From positions 62,001 through 126,000 of the forward strand of contig CAWFMB010000012.1 of assembly GCA_963816685.1 (NCBI GenBank): a stretch of 64,000 nucleotides of DNA, in the 5' to 3' direction. A model generated the notes under the pieces. It did no database searches. It was given only the letters and a program-made list of their open reading frames with translations, and was not told where the DNA came from. Every line of letters starts with the position of its first letter. Position 1 is the stretch's first letter. This stretch comes from CAVYUC01 sp963816685. Lineage in GTDB: Bacteria; Bacteroidota; Bacteroidia; Bacteroidales; Prolixibacteraceae. Positions 19,161 through 26,792 of this stretch are shown one piece after another. The position numbers and the translations under genes are program-made.

Positions 19161-20294
19161 TTATGGCGCTTTTAATGTATTCACCATTTTACCGGCAGCT
19201 CTTGCCGAACTTCCCGGCCCTCCGATTAATTCTGATAAGCGGCTGTAATCATTTAATATCTTTTCCCTGTAATTATTATCATACAATAACTTATTCATTT
19301 CATTTTTCACATTTTTAAAAGTCATTTTCACCTGAATAAACTCCCGCACAATTTCCCTGTTCATTATAATATTCGGCAACGAAACACCTGCCATATTAAA
19401 TACGAAATTGCGCATTATTACATCCACAGGCCATCCGCCTTCCACTTTATAAATTACAGTTTGCGGCACATTGAACAATGCGGTTTCAAGCGCCGCCGTA
19501 CCTGATGAAACCAGTGCAGTGTGGGCATTGTTCAACAAATCGTAGGTTTGCTTATACATGAGTTTAATTCCGGAGTTTTTCAGAAATCTTTGATAAAGTT
19601 CATCATTAATGCTTTTTACACCGGCCACTACAAACTGAAATTCGGGAAAATGATTTGCTATTTTCACCATCACCGGCAACATTCGCTTAATTTCCTGGAC
19701 CCGGCTACCGGCAAGCAAAGCAACCACAGGACGTTCATCCAGCTTATTTTTTTTGAAAAACTCTGATTTGGAAAGCGCTTGTTTTTTAAATTGTTCAACA
19801 GAATCCATCAGCGGATTTCCTACATAATGAACATCAAAATTGTGCTTTTTGTAAAATTCAGTTTCAAAGGGAAAAATGGTAAACATTTCGTCAACATACT
19901 CTTTGATTTTTTTGACGCGATATTCTTTCCACGCCCAAACTTTTGGTGAAATATAGTAGAAAACTTTTATGTTGTGCTGTTTTGCAAATCCTGCAATACG
20001 CAGGTTAAATCCCGGGTAATCAATTAAAATCAAAGCATCGGGTTGAAATGAAAGTAAATCCGCTTTACAGAATTTCATATTGCGGCTGATGGTTTTCAGA
20101 TTCAGCAGAACATTAACGATTCCCATAAAAGCCATTTCGCGGTAATGTTTAACCAGCTCACCGTCCACCGATTGCATTAAATCGCCCCCAAAATACCGAA
20201 ATCTGGCAACTGGATCAGCAACTTTTAACTCTTTCATCAAATTGGAACCATGTAAATCGCCGGAAGCTTCGCCTGCTATTAAATAATACTTCAT
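19161..20294 (-). CDS. lpxB: Lipid-A-disaccharide synthase
   Basis: The protein has 377 residues, usual for LpxB (GT19). It joins UDP-2,3-diacylglucosamine and lipid X into the lipid A disaccharide at the inner membrane. Signatures: start YLIAGEASGDLHGSNL, GGDLMQSVDGE, then YYISPKVWAWKEYRVKKI, FPFETEFY, YVGNPLMDS, LLAGSRVQEIKRMLP and SSGTAALETALFNVPQTVIYK. It proves that the cell makes lipopolysaccharide. It belongs to the surE operon, three bases after the small membrane protein. Confidence 0.96.
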   Translation of the reverse strand: MKYYLIAGEASGDLHGSNLMKELKVADPVARFRYFGGDLMQSVDGELVKHYREMAFMGIVNVLLNLKTISRNMKFCKADLLSFQPDALILIDYPGFNLRIAGFAKQHNIKVFYYISPKVWAWKEYRVKKIKEYVDEMFTIFPFETEFYKKHNFDVHYVGNPLMDSVEQFKKQALSKSEFFKKNKLDERPVVALLAGSRVQEIKRMLPVMVKIANHFPEFQFVVAGVKSINDELYQRFLKNSGIKLMYKQTYDLLNNAHTALVSSGTAALETALFNVPQTVIYKVEGGWPVDVIMRNFVFNMAGVSLPNIIMNREIVREFIQVKMTFKNVKNEMNKLLYDNNYREKILNDYSRLSELIGGPGSSARAAGKMVNTLKAP

Positions 20295-20297
20295 CCC

Positions 20298-20597
20298 TTA
20301 AAAAGCCCGTGAGATTAAAACCACAATTGCGTAAATAATAGTTGCGCCCAAAACTCCGCGGGCAGCGCGCTCATATTTTATTCGAAGAAAACCCATAAAA
20401 ATCAGCAGGTTTGCAAATACACATAAACTGCCCAGTTTTACAAGTGCCTGCAAATGCCACAAACCTTTTACATATTGCAGAAAAGGAACTTCATTTTCAT
20501 TAAAAACATACACAAGAAAAAATATAATTACCGGTAGCAGAAAACCTGAAAGCAGACCAATTCCAACTGTATCAAGTGCATTTTTTTTGCGCTGCAT
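20298..20597 (-). CDS. Small integral membrane protein between surE and lpxB
   Basis: The protein has 99 residues if translation starts at the ATG overlapping the surE stop (TGATG at 20595-20599); an ATG four codons upstream is possible. Three hydrophobic stretches (about 10-31, 46-65 and 77-96) with basic loops (LRIKYERAARG) are visible. I do not recognise a named family. The overlap implies translational coupling with surE, and three bases separate it from lpxB, so it may serve envelope synthesis. That role is inference from position only. Confidence 0.8.
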   Translation of the reverse strand: MQRKKNALDTVGIGLLSGFLLPVIIFFLVYVFNENEVPFLQYVKGLWHLQALVKLGSLCVFANLLIFMGFLRIKYERAARGVLGATIIYAIVVLISRAF

Positions 20598-21358
20598 CAG
20601 AATTTCCATTTTTTAAGTTCTTCAAGTGTTTTGTAGCAGGTCATGTCCACCGAAACCGGCACAACAGAAGCATAATTTTCTTTTAATGCATGAATATCGG
20701 TTTCAATTGAATCTTCCTCGAAATTATGAAAATAACCGGAAAGCCAATGGTATTCGCGTCCGTGAGGATCTACGCGTTTCTCAAATTCTTCCACCCATTT
20801 TCCGCTGGTTTGCCTGCACACTTTTATTCCCTGAGGTTTTCCTTTTGGAATATTAACATTCAGGCAGGTATATGGCGGAAGTCCATATTCAAGTACACTC
20901 TGAAAAACTTTGGCTGCCACTATTTTTGCCTTCGAAAAATCTGCATCAACTGCAAAATCATCGAGAGAAAAACCCATGGACGGGACACCATGCAAACTAC
21001 CTTCGATGGCAGCGCCCATTGTTCCGCTGTAAATTACGCTAATGGACGAATTGGCACCGTGATTAATTCCCGAAACCACATAATCCGGCTTGCGTTCAAG
21101 CAAATTATTAAAACTCAATTTTACACTATCCACAGGGGTTCCGTTACTTTTGTAAGTTGGAAACCCCTGAATCTTTTCGACAGGAATTGCCCGCAACGGG
21201 TGATCAACAGTTATTGAACAGGCTTTTCCCGACATGGAAGTTTCCGATGAAATAACTATTACATCGCCAAAATGCTGCATTACTTCTACCAGTTCACGCA
21301 ATCCTTTTGCATGAATTCCATCATCGTTTGTAACTAATATTAACGGTTTTTCTGACAT
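20597..21358 (-). CDS. surE: 5'/3'-nucleotidase SurE
   Basis: The protein has 253 residues. SurE is a metal-dependent nucleoside monophosphatase with survival and repair roles. The metal-binding start ILVTNDDGIHAKGLREL is intact (the two Asp). SMSGKACSITV, NGTPVDSVKL, VSGINHGANSS and YSGTMGAAIEGSL are also conserved. It is the first gene of the surE, small membrane protein, lpxB, gldFG run. Confidence 0.96.
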   Translation of the reverse strand: MSEKPLILVTNDDGIHAKGLRELVEVMQHFGDVIVISSETSMSGKACSITVDHPLRAIPVEKIQGFPTYKSNGTPVDSVKLSFNNLLERKPDYVVSGINHGANSSISVIYSGTMGAAIEGSLHGVPSMGFSLDDFAVDADFSKAKIVAAKVFQSVLEYGLPPYTCLNVNIPKGKPQGIKVCRQTSGKWVEEFEKRVDPHGREYHWLSGYFHNFEEDSIETDIHALKENYASVVPVSVDMTCYKTLEELKKWKF

Positions 21359-21430
21359 ATTTTTCAGGAATTGGGAACAAAGATAATCGAAATGAATGAT
21401 GAATTAAAACCATTACAAAAAAGTCGGGCA

Positions 21431-21921
21431 CTACTTAAATTTTTGAGCCAGCCATTCCAGCCCCAATTTAGATAAATCATAATCTTGCTGGCCGCTTGCG
21501 CCCGAAAAGGCGGCCACAAGGTACCCGTATTTTACTTTTACAATGGCCCCTCCCTGATATCCAAGTTCACCGGCTATCGTTTTACGTGTGCTGTCTCCGC
21601 TATCTTTTAGGGTAACCGCCATCTCAGAGGCTTTGGAATAAGCTACGGCACATAAATTTGCATTAGCGTCTGCCAGTTTACCAACTACTTTCATTTTTGA
21701 GGTCCAGGAACCTGTTGAATCACCTGGAATAAATGAAATCACAGCAACTCCGGTAAGGGATTCTTTTTTGGCTGCCTTTTCCATTTGCATTAAACACCCA
21801 TCGGCATGTTTCAAAAACTGTTGTTCCCCTTTTGTTATTTTTAATTCTCCGTTTGTTTGGGCATAAGAACCAAAACCAACACATGAAAGAGGAGCGTCAT
21901 TAGAAAGATTAATTTTTTCAT
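21431..21921 (-). pseudogene. Exported GlcG/HbpS-like (heme-binding-type) protein broken by a one-base frameshift
   Basis: From ATG 21921 the frame reads a signal peptide start (MKKLIFLMTLLF) and then goes off frame to a stop 14 codons later. In the neighbouring frame the expected continuation SCVGFGSYAQTNGELKITKG follows and runs without interruption to 21431. Adding one T in the TTT run at 21886-21888 (minus strand) restores a complete signal peptide ending SYAQ and a protein of about 163 residues. The C-terminal GYQGGAIVKVKYGYLVAAFS and GASGQQDYDLSKLGLEWL match the GlcG/HbpS fold. It may be a true mutation or a sequencing error. The intact part alone starts at an inner ATG (21814). Confidence 0.75.
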
Positions 21922-22203
21922 TTTACAGAATATTTTGAATTTATAAACTTCAAAAATAACGAGACCATTAACTATCCGGCGGTTTCACTCCGGGTTGATA
22001 TTTTTGGTTCTTATATTATATGTTTTCATAATTTGGTTCAGATGGCTTAAAATTAGCTGAAAAAGGGCAAAGTTGACGAATAACCATGAAAAAATAAGAG
22101 GGACTTTATTTTCAGCTCCATTTGCATCGTCCGGCTAAACCCGGAAAAATAGTACAAAAACCGGGGCAATTTTTTAAGGCCATTATTCGCGGACAATGAC
22201 AGC

Positions 22204-22440
22204 CGGAATTTTTGGAGTTAAATTCACGGAATATGTGTTGTCCCGAAATCTTTTGGAGGTAAATTCACGGAATACGGGTCGTCCGGAAATCTTTTGGAGG
22301 CAGATTCACGGAATACGGGATGTCCTGAAATCTTTTGGAGACAGATTCACGGAATTTGGGTCGTCCGGATATCTTTTGGAGACAAATTCACGGAATTTGG
22401 GTTGCCGGGAAATCTTTTGGAGGCAAATTCACAGAACTGT
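22204..22440. repeat. Six-copy 41-bp direct tandem repeat
   Basis: The anchor TTTGGAG recurs at 22211, 22252, 22293, 22334, 22375 and 22416, exactly every 41 bp. Each unit also holds ATTCACGGAAT and a GTCCGGAAATCT-like end; the last copy is truncated. 41 is not a multiple of three and the short open frames across it shift between copies, so it is non-coding. It fills the gap between the MFS permease stop and the frameshifted gene. The remaining 21922-22203 holds nothing else I can name. Confidence 0.95.
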
Positions 22441-22444
22441 TGAC

Positions 22445-23701
22445 TCAAACATTACCTTCCTTTTTCAGCGAAATGGTTTTATTGCTTATAATTGGTTTAG
22501 CCCAAAAACCGATGCTTAAAATGTAGCCTAACGTTACAAAAAGAAACATCATTCCGATTTTTAACCCAAACAAATCGCCCAGCCACCCGATTATTAGCGG
22601 AATTAATGCACCTCCAAAAATCCCGGAGCATAAAATCCCGGAAAACGAACCATGATGTTTTTCTTCTGAATTCAGCGCTAACGAAAAAATAATGGAAAAC
22701 ATTGTAGCAATCAGAAACCCGGTGGCAGAAAATGCCAGCCTTGAAACGCCTGCTTGTCCAAACAGTGCAAGAATTACTGCAACCATAGTAAGAATGGTAA
22801 CACTTTTCAGAATAATTTTTGAATCGAATAATTTCAATAACAAAAGGCCAACCAGACAACCAACAGCCATAAGTCCCCAAAACCAAGAAATAGTTGCGGC
22901 TCCTTCTGTTACAGGATTTATACCGTGATAAGTTTGAAGAAATTTACTCATCCAGTTGGCCAATCCCTGCTCTGTGCCTACATACGCCATTATTCCCAGC
23001 GCATATAAAATTACCTGGCGTTTCTTTAGTAATTCGACATAACTCTGCACCGGACCTGCTTTTTCATCTTCTTTTAAAGTCACTTTTGGAAGCCGGATTA
23101 ACCAGATAATTAAAATAATAACTACAAAAGCGACGGCAAAAATCCAGTAAAATGATGACCATGGAAGACCTTCAGGCACCAATTTACTTAAACTGTCGAT
23201 AAACAGATTACCGTTACCTGAATAATCCGAAAGGTTTTTCATGAGGTAAGTAAAAACAAACGGACTGATAAAAGATGCGCCTCCAAAAACAAGTTGCCCC
23301 ATCACCGAATAAAATGCAAAATGTTCTTCACCGCCTGCAACCCGCATCAATGGATTAATGATAACCTGCAACATGGCCATTCCAATGCCGATGGTAAAAA
23401 GTGAGACAAGCGCCATGATATAAGTCGGAAATAATGCAAAAAAGATGGCACCGATAAAATTCAGGGTAAACGCCATCAACATCGATCTTTTGGCACCGTA
23501 TTTTTCCACCAGCATGCCAGATGGAATGGACATTACACCATAGGCCAGAAAAAATGAAAATGGCAGAAATGAAGCCATTCCAAGACTGAGGTTGTAATTT
23601 TCGATAATTACAGGCATTAACGGACCAAGAATATTGGTTACAAAAGAGATGACGAACCAGATAAAAAGAATAAATACGACAACAAAGCTACTTCGTTTCA
23701 T
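22445..23701 (-). CDS. MFS permease, FucP/sugar-porter-like
   Basis: The protein has 418 residues from the ATG at 23701 (MKRSSFVVVFILF); an upstream in-frame ATG adds 22 residues that look unreal. About twelve hydrophobic segments are seen. The N-half loop YGVMSIPSGMLVEKYGAKRSM is the MFS G-x-x-D/E-R/K signature between helices 2 and 3, and helix 4-5 carries GIGMAMLQVIINPLMR, as in the FucP (fucose:proton) branch. The substrate is probably a sugar or other small organic molecule, but it is not assignable. No catabolic gene is adjacent. Confidence 0.88.
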   Translation of the reverse strand: MKRSSFVVVFILFIWFVISFVTNILGPLMPVIIENYNLSLGMASFLPFSFFLAYGVMSIPSGMLVEKYGAKRSMLMAFTLNFIGAIFFALFPTYIMALVSLFTIGIGMAMLQVIINPLMRVAGGEEHFAFYSVMGQLVFGGASFISPFVFTYLMKNLSDYSGNGNLFIDSLSKLVPEGLPWSSFYWIFAVAFVVIILIIWLIRLPKVTLKEDEKAGPVQSYVELLKKRQVILYALGIMAYVGTEQGLANWMSKFLQTYHGINPVTEGAATISWFWGLMAVGCLVGLLLLKLFDSKIILKSVTILTMVAVILALFGQAGVSRLAFSATGFLIATMFSIIFSLALNSEEKHHGSFSGILCSGIFGGALIPLIIGWLGDLFGLKIGMMFLFVTLGYILSIGFWAKPIISNKTISLKKEGNV

Positions 23702-23823
23702 TGGTTTGGTTTTTTGTGTAATACTTCTCAAAAATAAAATAATTAATCGGGTATAGCAGAAAACCATTTGTGAAATAATTTATTTGGCAAGAAGTCCGGT
23801 TGATGCATGCTGCTTAAATATTG

Positions 23824-23974
23824 TTGCCGGCTCTGGCAGGGATTGGAGCGGCAGCTTGCCGAAGACGCGCATTAGGTTTTGTTTGCCGGCAGGGGCGATT
23901 GAAATGAGCCCCCGCCGGCATTACAAAACCTTTGGCGCGGCGAGGCAACTACAGCGAAAAGCCCGGCCGCCAGC
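23824..23974. other. GC-rich intergenic stem-loop element
   Basis: The stretch is far more GC-rich than its surroundings. GGTTTTG (23875-23881) pairs with CAAAACC (23924-23930), and inside it TGCCGGC with AGGGGC pairs with GCCCC and GCCGGCA, giving a long imperfect hairpin around a 10-base loop. The outer arms (GGGATTGGAGCGGCAGC and ACTACAGCGAAAAGCCCGG) are partly complementary. These arms recall dispersed intergenic elements that I associate with Bacteroidota genomes. It could be a mobile repeat, a terminator or a small RNA. It fills most of the 354-bp gap between the MFS and sigma genes. Confidence 0.55.
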
Positions 23975-23992
23975 TAAAAAAGTTTGAGTTGA

Positions 23993-24021
23993 TGTAATGA
24001 TATTGTAATGCCTCCGTCTTA
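23993..24021 (+). promoter_or_regulatory. Possible ECF-sigma autoregulatory promoter
   Basis: TGTAATG at 23993-23999, a 15-bp spacer and CGTCTTA at 24015-24021 resemble the TGTAACA / CGTCTTA boxes often found before Bacteroidota ECF sigma genes. A TACCTTTG box overlaps at 24020-24027. The sigma gene begins 34 bp later. Confidence 0.4.
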
Positions 24022-24055
24022 CCTTTGAAACGAACAAAAACAGAAACAAAAGCAA

Positions 24056-24640
24056 ATGGTTGCCAGTGATTTTAAAACAACGGTGTTACCAGTCAGCAAA
24101 AAGTTGCTTCGCTTTGCAACACATTTTTTGAAAGACGAAGATGAAGCGCATGACGTGGTTCAGGATGTTTTTCTGAAACTCTGGCAAAAGCGCGACACGC
24201 TGGGTGAAATTGAAAATATTGAGGCATTTGCAATGCGCATGACACGAAACCGCTGCCTCGATGTTATCAGGGCAAAACGAATCGTACCAATTGATGCGGA
24301 AACCGACCGCAAACTAAAAGAAGAATCGGTTGATGTTCATGAGCAGGTTGAATTGAGCGAAACGGCTATACAGATTAAAAAACTGATTAACGAGTTGCCC
24401 GATTTGCAGCGTACAATAATGCAACTGCGGGATATTGAACAACTGGAATATGAAGAAATAGCGGAGCAAACGGATCTGAAAGTGAATGCAATTCGCGTGA
24501 ACCTTTCGAGGGCCCGTAAAAAAGTACGTGAAGAATTTTTAAAACTGAATTTGAATGAACAACGAAAAGCTGAAATATATATGGAGAAATCGACGCACAG
24601 TTCTAACGGAATGCAAAAAATAATAAAGAAATGGAACTAA
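24056..24640 (+). CDS. ECF RNA polymerase sigma factor
   Basis: The protein has 194 residues. Region 2 is visible (LRFATHFLKDEDEAHDVVQDVFLKLWQ, about 18-45), and region 4 has LPDLQRTIMQLRDIEQLEYEEIAEQTDL, then VNAIRVNLSRARKKVRE (about 122-170). It directs polymerase to a small regulon, probably including its own promoter, and is held by the anti-sigma encoded next. Its stop overlaps the following start by 10 bases, so the two are translationally coupled. The last 20 residues (KSTHSSNGMQKIIKKWN) are an extension without clear function. Confidence 0.95.
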   Translation: MVASDFKTTVLPVSKKLLRFATHFLKDEDEAHDVVQDVFLKLWQKRDTLGEIENIEAFAMRMTRNRCLDVIRAKRIVPIDAETDRKLKEESVDVHEQVELSETAIQIKKLINELPDLQRTIMQLRDIEQLEYEEIAEQTDLKVNAIRVNLSRARKKVREEFLKLNLNEQRKAEIYMEKSTHSSNGMQKIIKKWN

Positions 24641-25263
24641 AGGAAATAAAAAACTTACTGCAACTCTACTTTGAAGGGGAAACTTCGCTGGAAGACGAGA
24701 GACGGCTGGAAGAATATTTTCAATCAGCAGAGGTAGCAGACGAGTTAAAAGAATATGCTGAATTTTTCGGGGGAATTTCGGAACTGGCTGCAGTTGCCGG
24801 AGAAAACAAAATCGAAGAAGATGTAATGGATTTTATACTTGAGAACGAACACAGGGAAAAATCGAAATACCGCCAGATGTGGCTTGCAGTAACCGGAATT
24901 GCAGCGTCGGTAATAATCATACTGGGAGGAATTTTATTTTACGAACAGCAACAAAAATCGTATGAAGATACCTTTGACAATCCGGAAGCTGCCTATGCTT
25001 ACGCCGCTCAAACATTAAAGTTTGTATCGTCGAAATACAACAAGGGACTGGCCGAATTGTCGAACTTCGAAAAACTTGAAACTGCAGCAGAGCCACTTGA
25101 AAAAGGAGTTAAACCAATAAACGATGCATTTGAAAAGGTAAATATTTTAGGTAAAGGGGAAGGAACAGGAATAGGCAAAGGAACAGGCGAAGGCGAAGGG
25201 GAAGTCGAAGGTACAGGCAAAGGCAAAGGCGAAGGAATAAAAGTGAATGAAACAAATAAATAA
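24631..25263 (+). CDS. Probable membrane anti-sigma factor with Gly/Lys/Glu repeat tail
   Basis: The protein has 210 residues. The N-terminal 70 residues are acidic and helical (LKEIKNLLQLYFEGETSLED), resembling the sigma-binding part of Bacteroidota anti-sigma factors. One membrane segment lies at about 85-105 (MWLAVTGIAASVIIILGGIL). The extracytoplasmic part ends in a low-complexity tail from about 171 with hexapeptide-like GKGEGTG units, encoded by GGCAAA/GGCGAA-type hexamers. It probably binds the upstream ECF sigma at the membrane and releases it on an envelope signal. Its tail length may vary by slippage. Confidence 0.8.
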   Translation: MELKEIKNLLQLYFEGETSLEDERRLEEYFQSAEVADELKEYAEFFGGISELAAVAGENKIEEDVMDFILENEHREKSKYRQMWLAVTGIAASVIIILGGILFYEQQQKSYEDTFDNPEAAYAYAAQTLKFVSSKYNKGLAELSNFEKLETAAEPLEKGVKPINDAFEKVNILGKGEGTGIGKGTGEGEGEVEGTGKGKGEGIKVNETNK

Positions 25264-25275
25264 AATCGAGAAATC

Positions 25276-25365
25276 ATGAAACGAACCGATATTAAAACTT
25301 TGTTGAAAACGGATTTGAGGCGCGTTCCATTGAATACCAAAAATTTAAAAAAAACAATAAAATGA
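25276..25365 (+). CDS. Possible 29-residue basic small ORF coupled to the DUF4252 gene
   Basis: ATG at 25276 opens a 29-codon frame whose TGA overlaps the ATG of the DUF4252 gene in an ATGA arrangement (25362-25365). The product would be strongly basic (KRTDIKTLLKTDLRR) and amphipathic. It may be a real coupling leader or only the remnant of a longer frame. There is no family evidence. Confidence 0.3.
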   Translation: MKRTDIKTLLKTDLRRVPLNTKNLKKTIK

Positions 25366-25880
25366 AAAAGCTAATTTTAATTCTTGCAGTTGTATTGCCA
25401 ATGGCAGTGCTTGCACAAAAATCACCGGTTGACAAATTATTTGAAAAATACGCCAACCAAAAAGGGTTCACTACTGTAAATATTTCGGGCAAACTGCTGA
25501 GTTTTGCCAGTAAAATAGACACAGGTGACGAAGCAACCAGCAATATGCTCTCAAAACTGAACGGAATCCGGATTCTTTCGGTAGATAACGATGAATTAAA
25601 CAAGTCCATCGATTTTTATGCCGAATTGGAGAAAGATGGATTTTTTAAAACCAATGATTATGAAGTGCTGATGGAAGTAACCGAAGATGACGAAGTGGTG
25701 CGGTTTCTGGCAAAAGATGCAGGTAATGGTAAAATCTCGGATTTGATTTTAGTTGTCGGCGGCGATGATAACGCTTTAATCAGCATCAGCGGAATGATCA
25801 ATCCCGATGATATTTCTTCCATTACAAAATCGCTTAACATGGATTTGGGAAGTTCAGTAAACGTCAATAAAAACAAGTAA
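25362..25880 (+). CDS. Exported DUF4252 protein
   Basis: The protein has 172 residues with a signal peptide (MKKLILILAVVLPMAVLAQ). The mature part matches DUF4252: DKLFEKYANQKGFTTVNISG near the start, and FLAKDAGNGKISDLILVVGG, then DNALISISGMINPDDISSI at the end. DUF4252 genes regularly sit behind ECF sigma/anti-sigma pairs in Bacteroidota, as here. The molecular role is unknown; an envelope stress effector or signal-carrying protein is plausible. The operon ends at a strong terminator 24 bp downstream. Confidence 0.9.
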   Translation: MKKLILILAVVLPMAVLAQKSPVDKLFEKYANQKGFTTVNISGKLLSFASKIDTGDEATSNMLSKLNGIRILSVDNDELNKSIDFYAELEKDGFFKTNDYEVLMEVTEDDEVVRFLAKDAGNGKISDLILVVGGDDNALISISGMINPDDISSITKSLNMDLGSSVNVNKNK

Positions 25881-25903
25881 ATGGATTAGATAAGACTTTT
25901 ATA

Positions 25904-25930
25904 AATCCGGGTTCGGCCCGGATTTTTTTT
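25904..25930 (+). terminator. Rho-independent terminator of the sigma/anti-sigma/DUF4252 operon
   Basis: An 8-bp GC-rich stem (AATCCGGG with CCCGGATT), loop TTCGG and at least seven T after it. Confidence 0.85.
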
Positions 25931-25988
25931 GCCCGTCATTATCGGGTTTCCAACTATTTCGTATTTTAGCCTTCATAGAATCAGAAAA

Positions 25989-26750
25989 ATGGAAGAAAAC
26001 TCACTGTTTGGCAAACATCAGATTACCAAAGGAAATCATAAATTATTCAATTTTGGAAAACTAACAATCGGTGCAAAAAGAGAAAAGGAAGGCTGGTTTT
26101 TAGTAACTCACGAAGGCGAAACTGATGAAACAAAACAAATTCCGGAACTTACGGAAGGTGATTTCTTTCAGACAGGAAAATCCAATTCACTGTTAATTCT
26201 TCCTGCCACACCAACAAAACCACTGGTTTTTAAAGGCAGCAAAATGTTTGTTACACCCAAACAAAAACTTACGTTTTTTATAAAAATCCCATTGAATATA
26301 CAGGTTTATTTTTCGAAAAACCAACCTGAAAACCTGCTCCGTGAAATTCCCGGCATGCGGCTATCCGACACCTGGTTTGGGGACCCCGATAGCGGCGAAC
26401 CTGCCTTTGCACTTGGAAGCGATTTCTATCTTAACCTTGAAAATATTGAAACTTCAGCTTTGGAAACAGTGTGCCCGGTATCTATTTTCAATAATTCGCC
26501 CGGCATACTTGAGGTGGAGCGTCTGATAATCCGGTCAGACAATCTTGCACTGTACAAAAGCGAAAGAATTGTTTCGAGCGTTGTGGAAATTGAATATAAA
26601 GGAAAAGATACAGTGAGTTCGGCTGAATACCATTACTCGAAAATTTTTCATGGTGAAAAACCTGAAGTCATTACCAAACCCCGAAGTTCAGGAAAAAGCT
26701 TGTTGAAAATGAATTTTCATTTCATTAAAAATATTTATAAATCAGAGTGA
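25989..26750 (+). CDS. DUF432-like protein next to mscS
   Basis: The protein has 253 residues from the ATG at 25989; the longer frame begins inside the terminator T-run and is not used. There is no signal peptide and no membrane helix. The sequence is beta-rich, with FGKLTIGAKREKEGWFLV, IKIPLNIQVYFS and LSDTWFGDPDSGEPAFALGS. I believe this is the DUF432 family, whose genes are often beside MscS-type channels, which fits the gene 42 bp downstream. It may regulate or bind the channel from the cytoplasm; this is inference. Confidence 0.65.
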   Translation: MEENSLFGKHQITKGNHKLFNFGKLTIGAKREKEGWFLVTHEGETDETKQIPELTEGDFFQTGKSNSLLILPATPTKPLVFKGSKMFVTPKQKLTFFIKIPLNIQVYFSKNQPENLLREIPGMRLSDTWFGDPDSGEPAFALGSDFYLNLENIETSALETVCPVSIFNNSPGILEVERLIIRSDNLALYKSERIVSSVVEIEYKGKDTVSSAEYHYSKIFHGEKPEVITKPRSSGKSLLKMNFHFIKNIYKSE

Positions 26751-26792
26751 CAATTAAAATATAATTGTAACATCACTTTTAAATTATTGTGA

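Noticed and set aside
22204..22440. CRISPR array
   Set aside because: Units are repeated over their full 41 bp with no unique spacers and no cas gene is in the window.
22196..22526. Open frames of 107 and 63 codons on the plus strand
   Set aside because: They lie over the 41-bp repeats, in two frames at once, because the unit is read in rotating frames. They also run into the permease gene on the other strand.
23770..24055. 67-codon plus-strand frame in the GC-rich element
   Set aside because: It follows the inverted-repeat element and has no protein family features.
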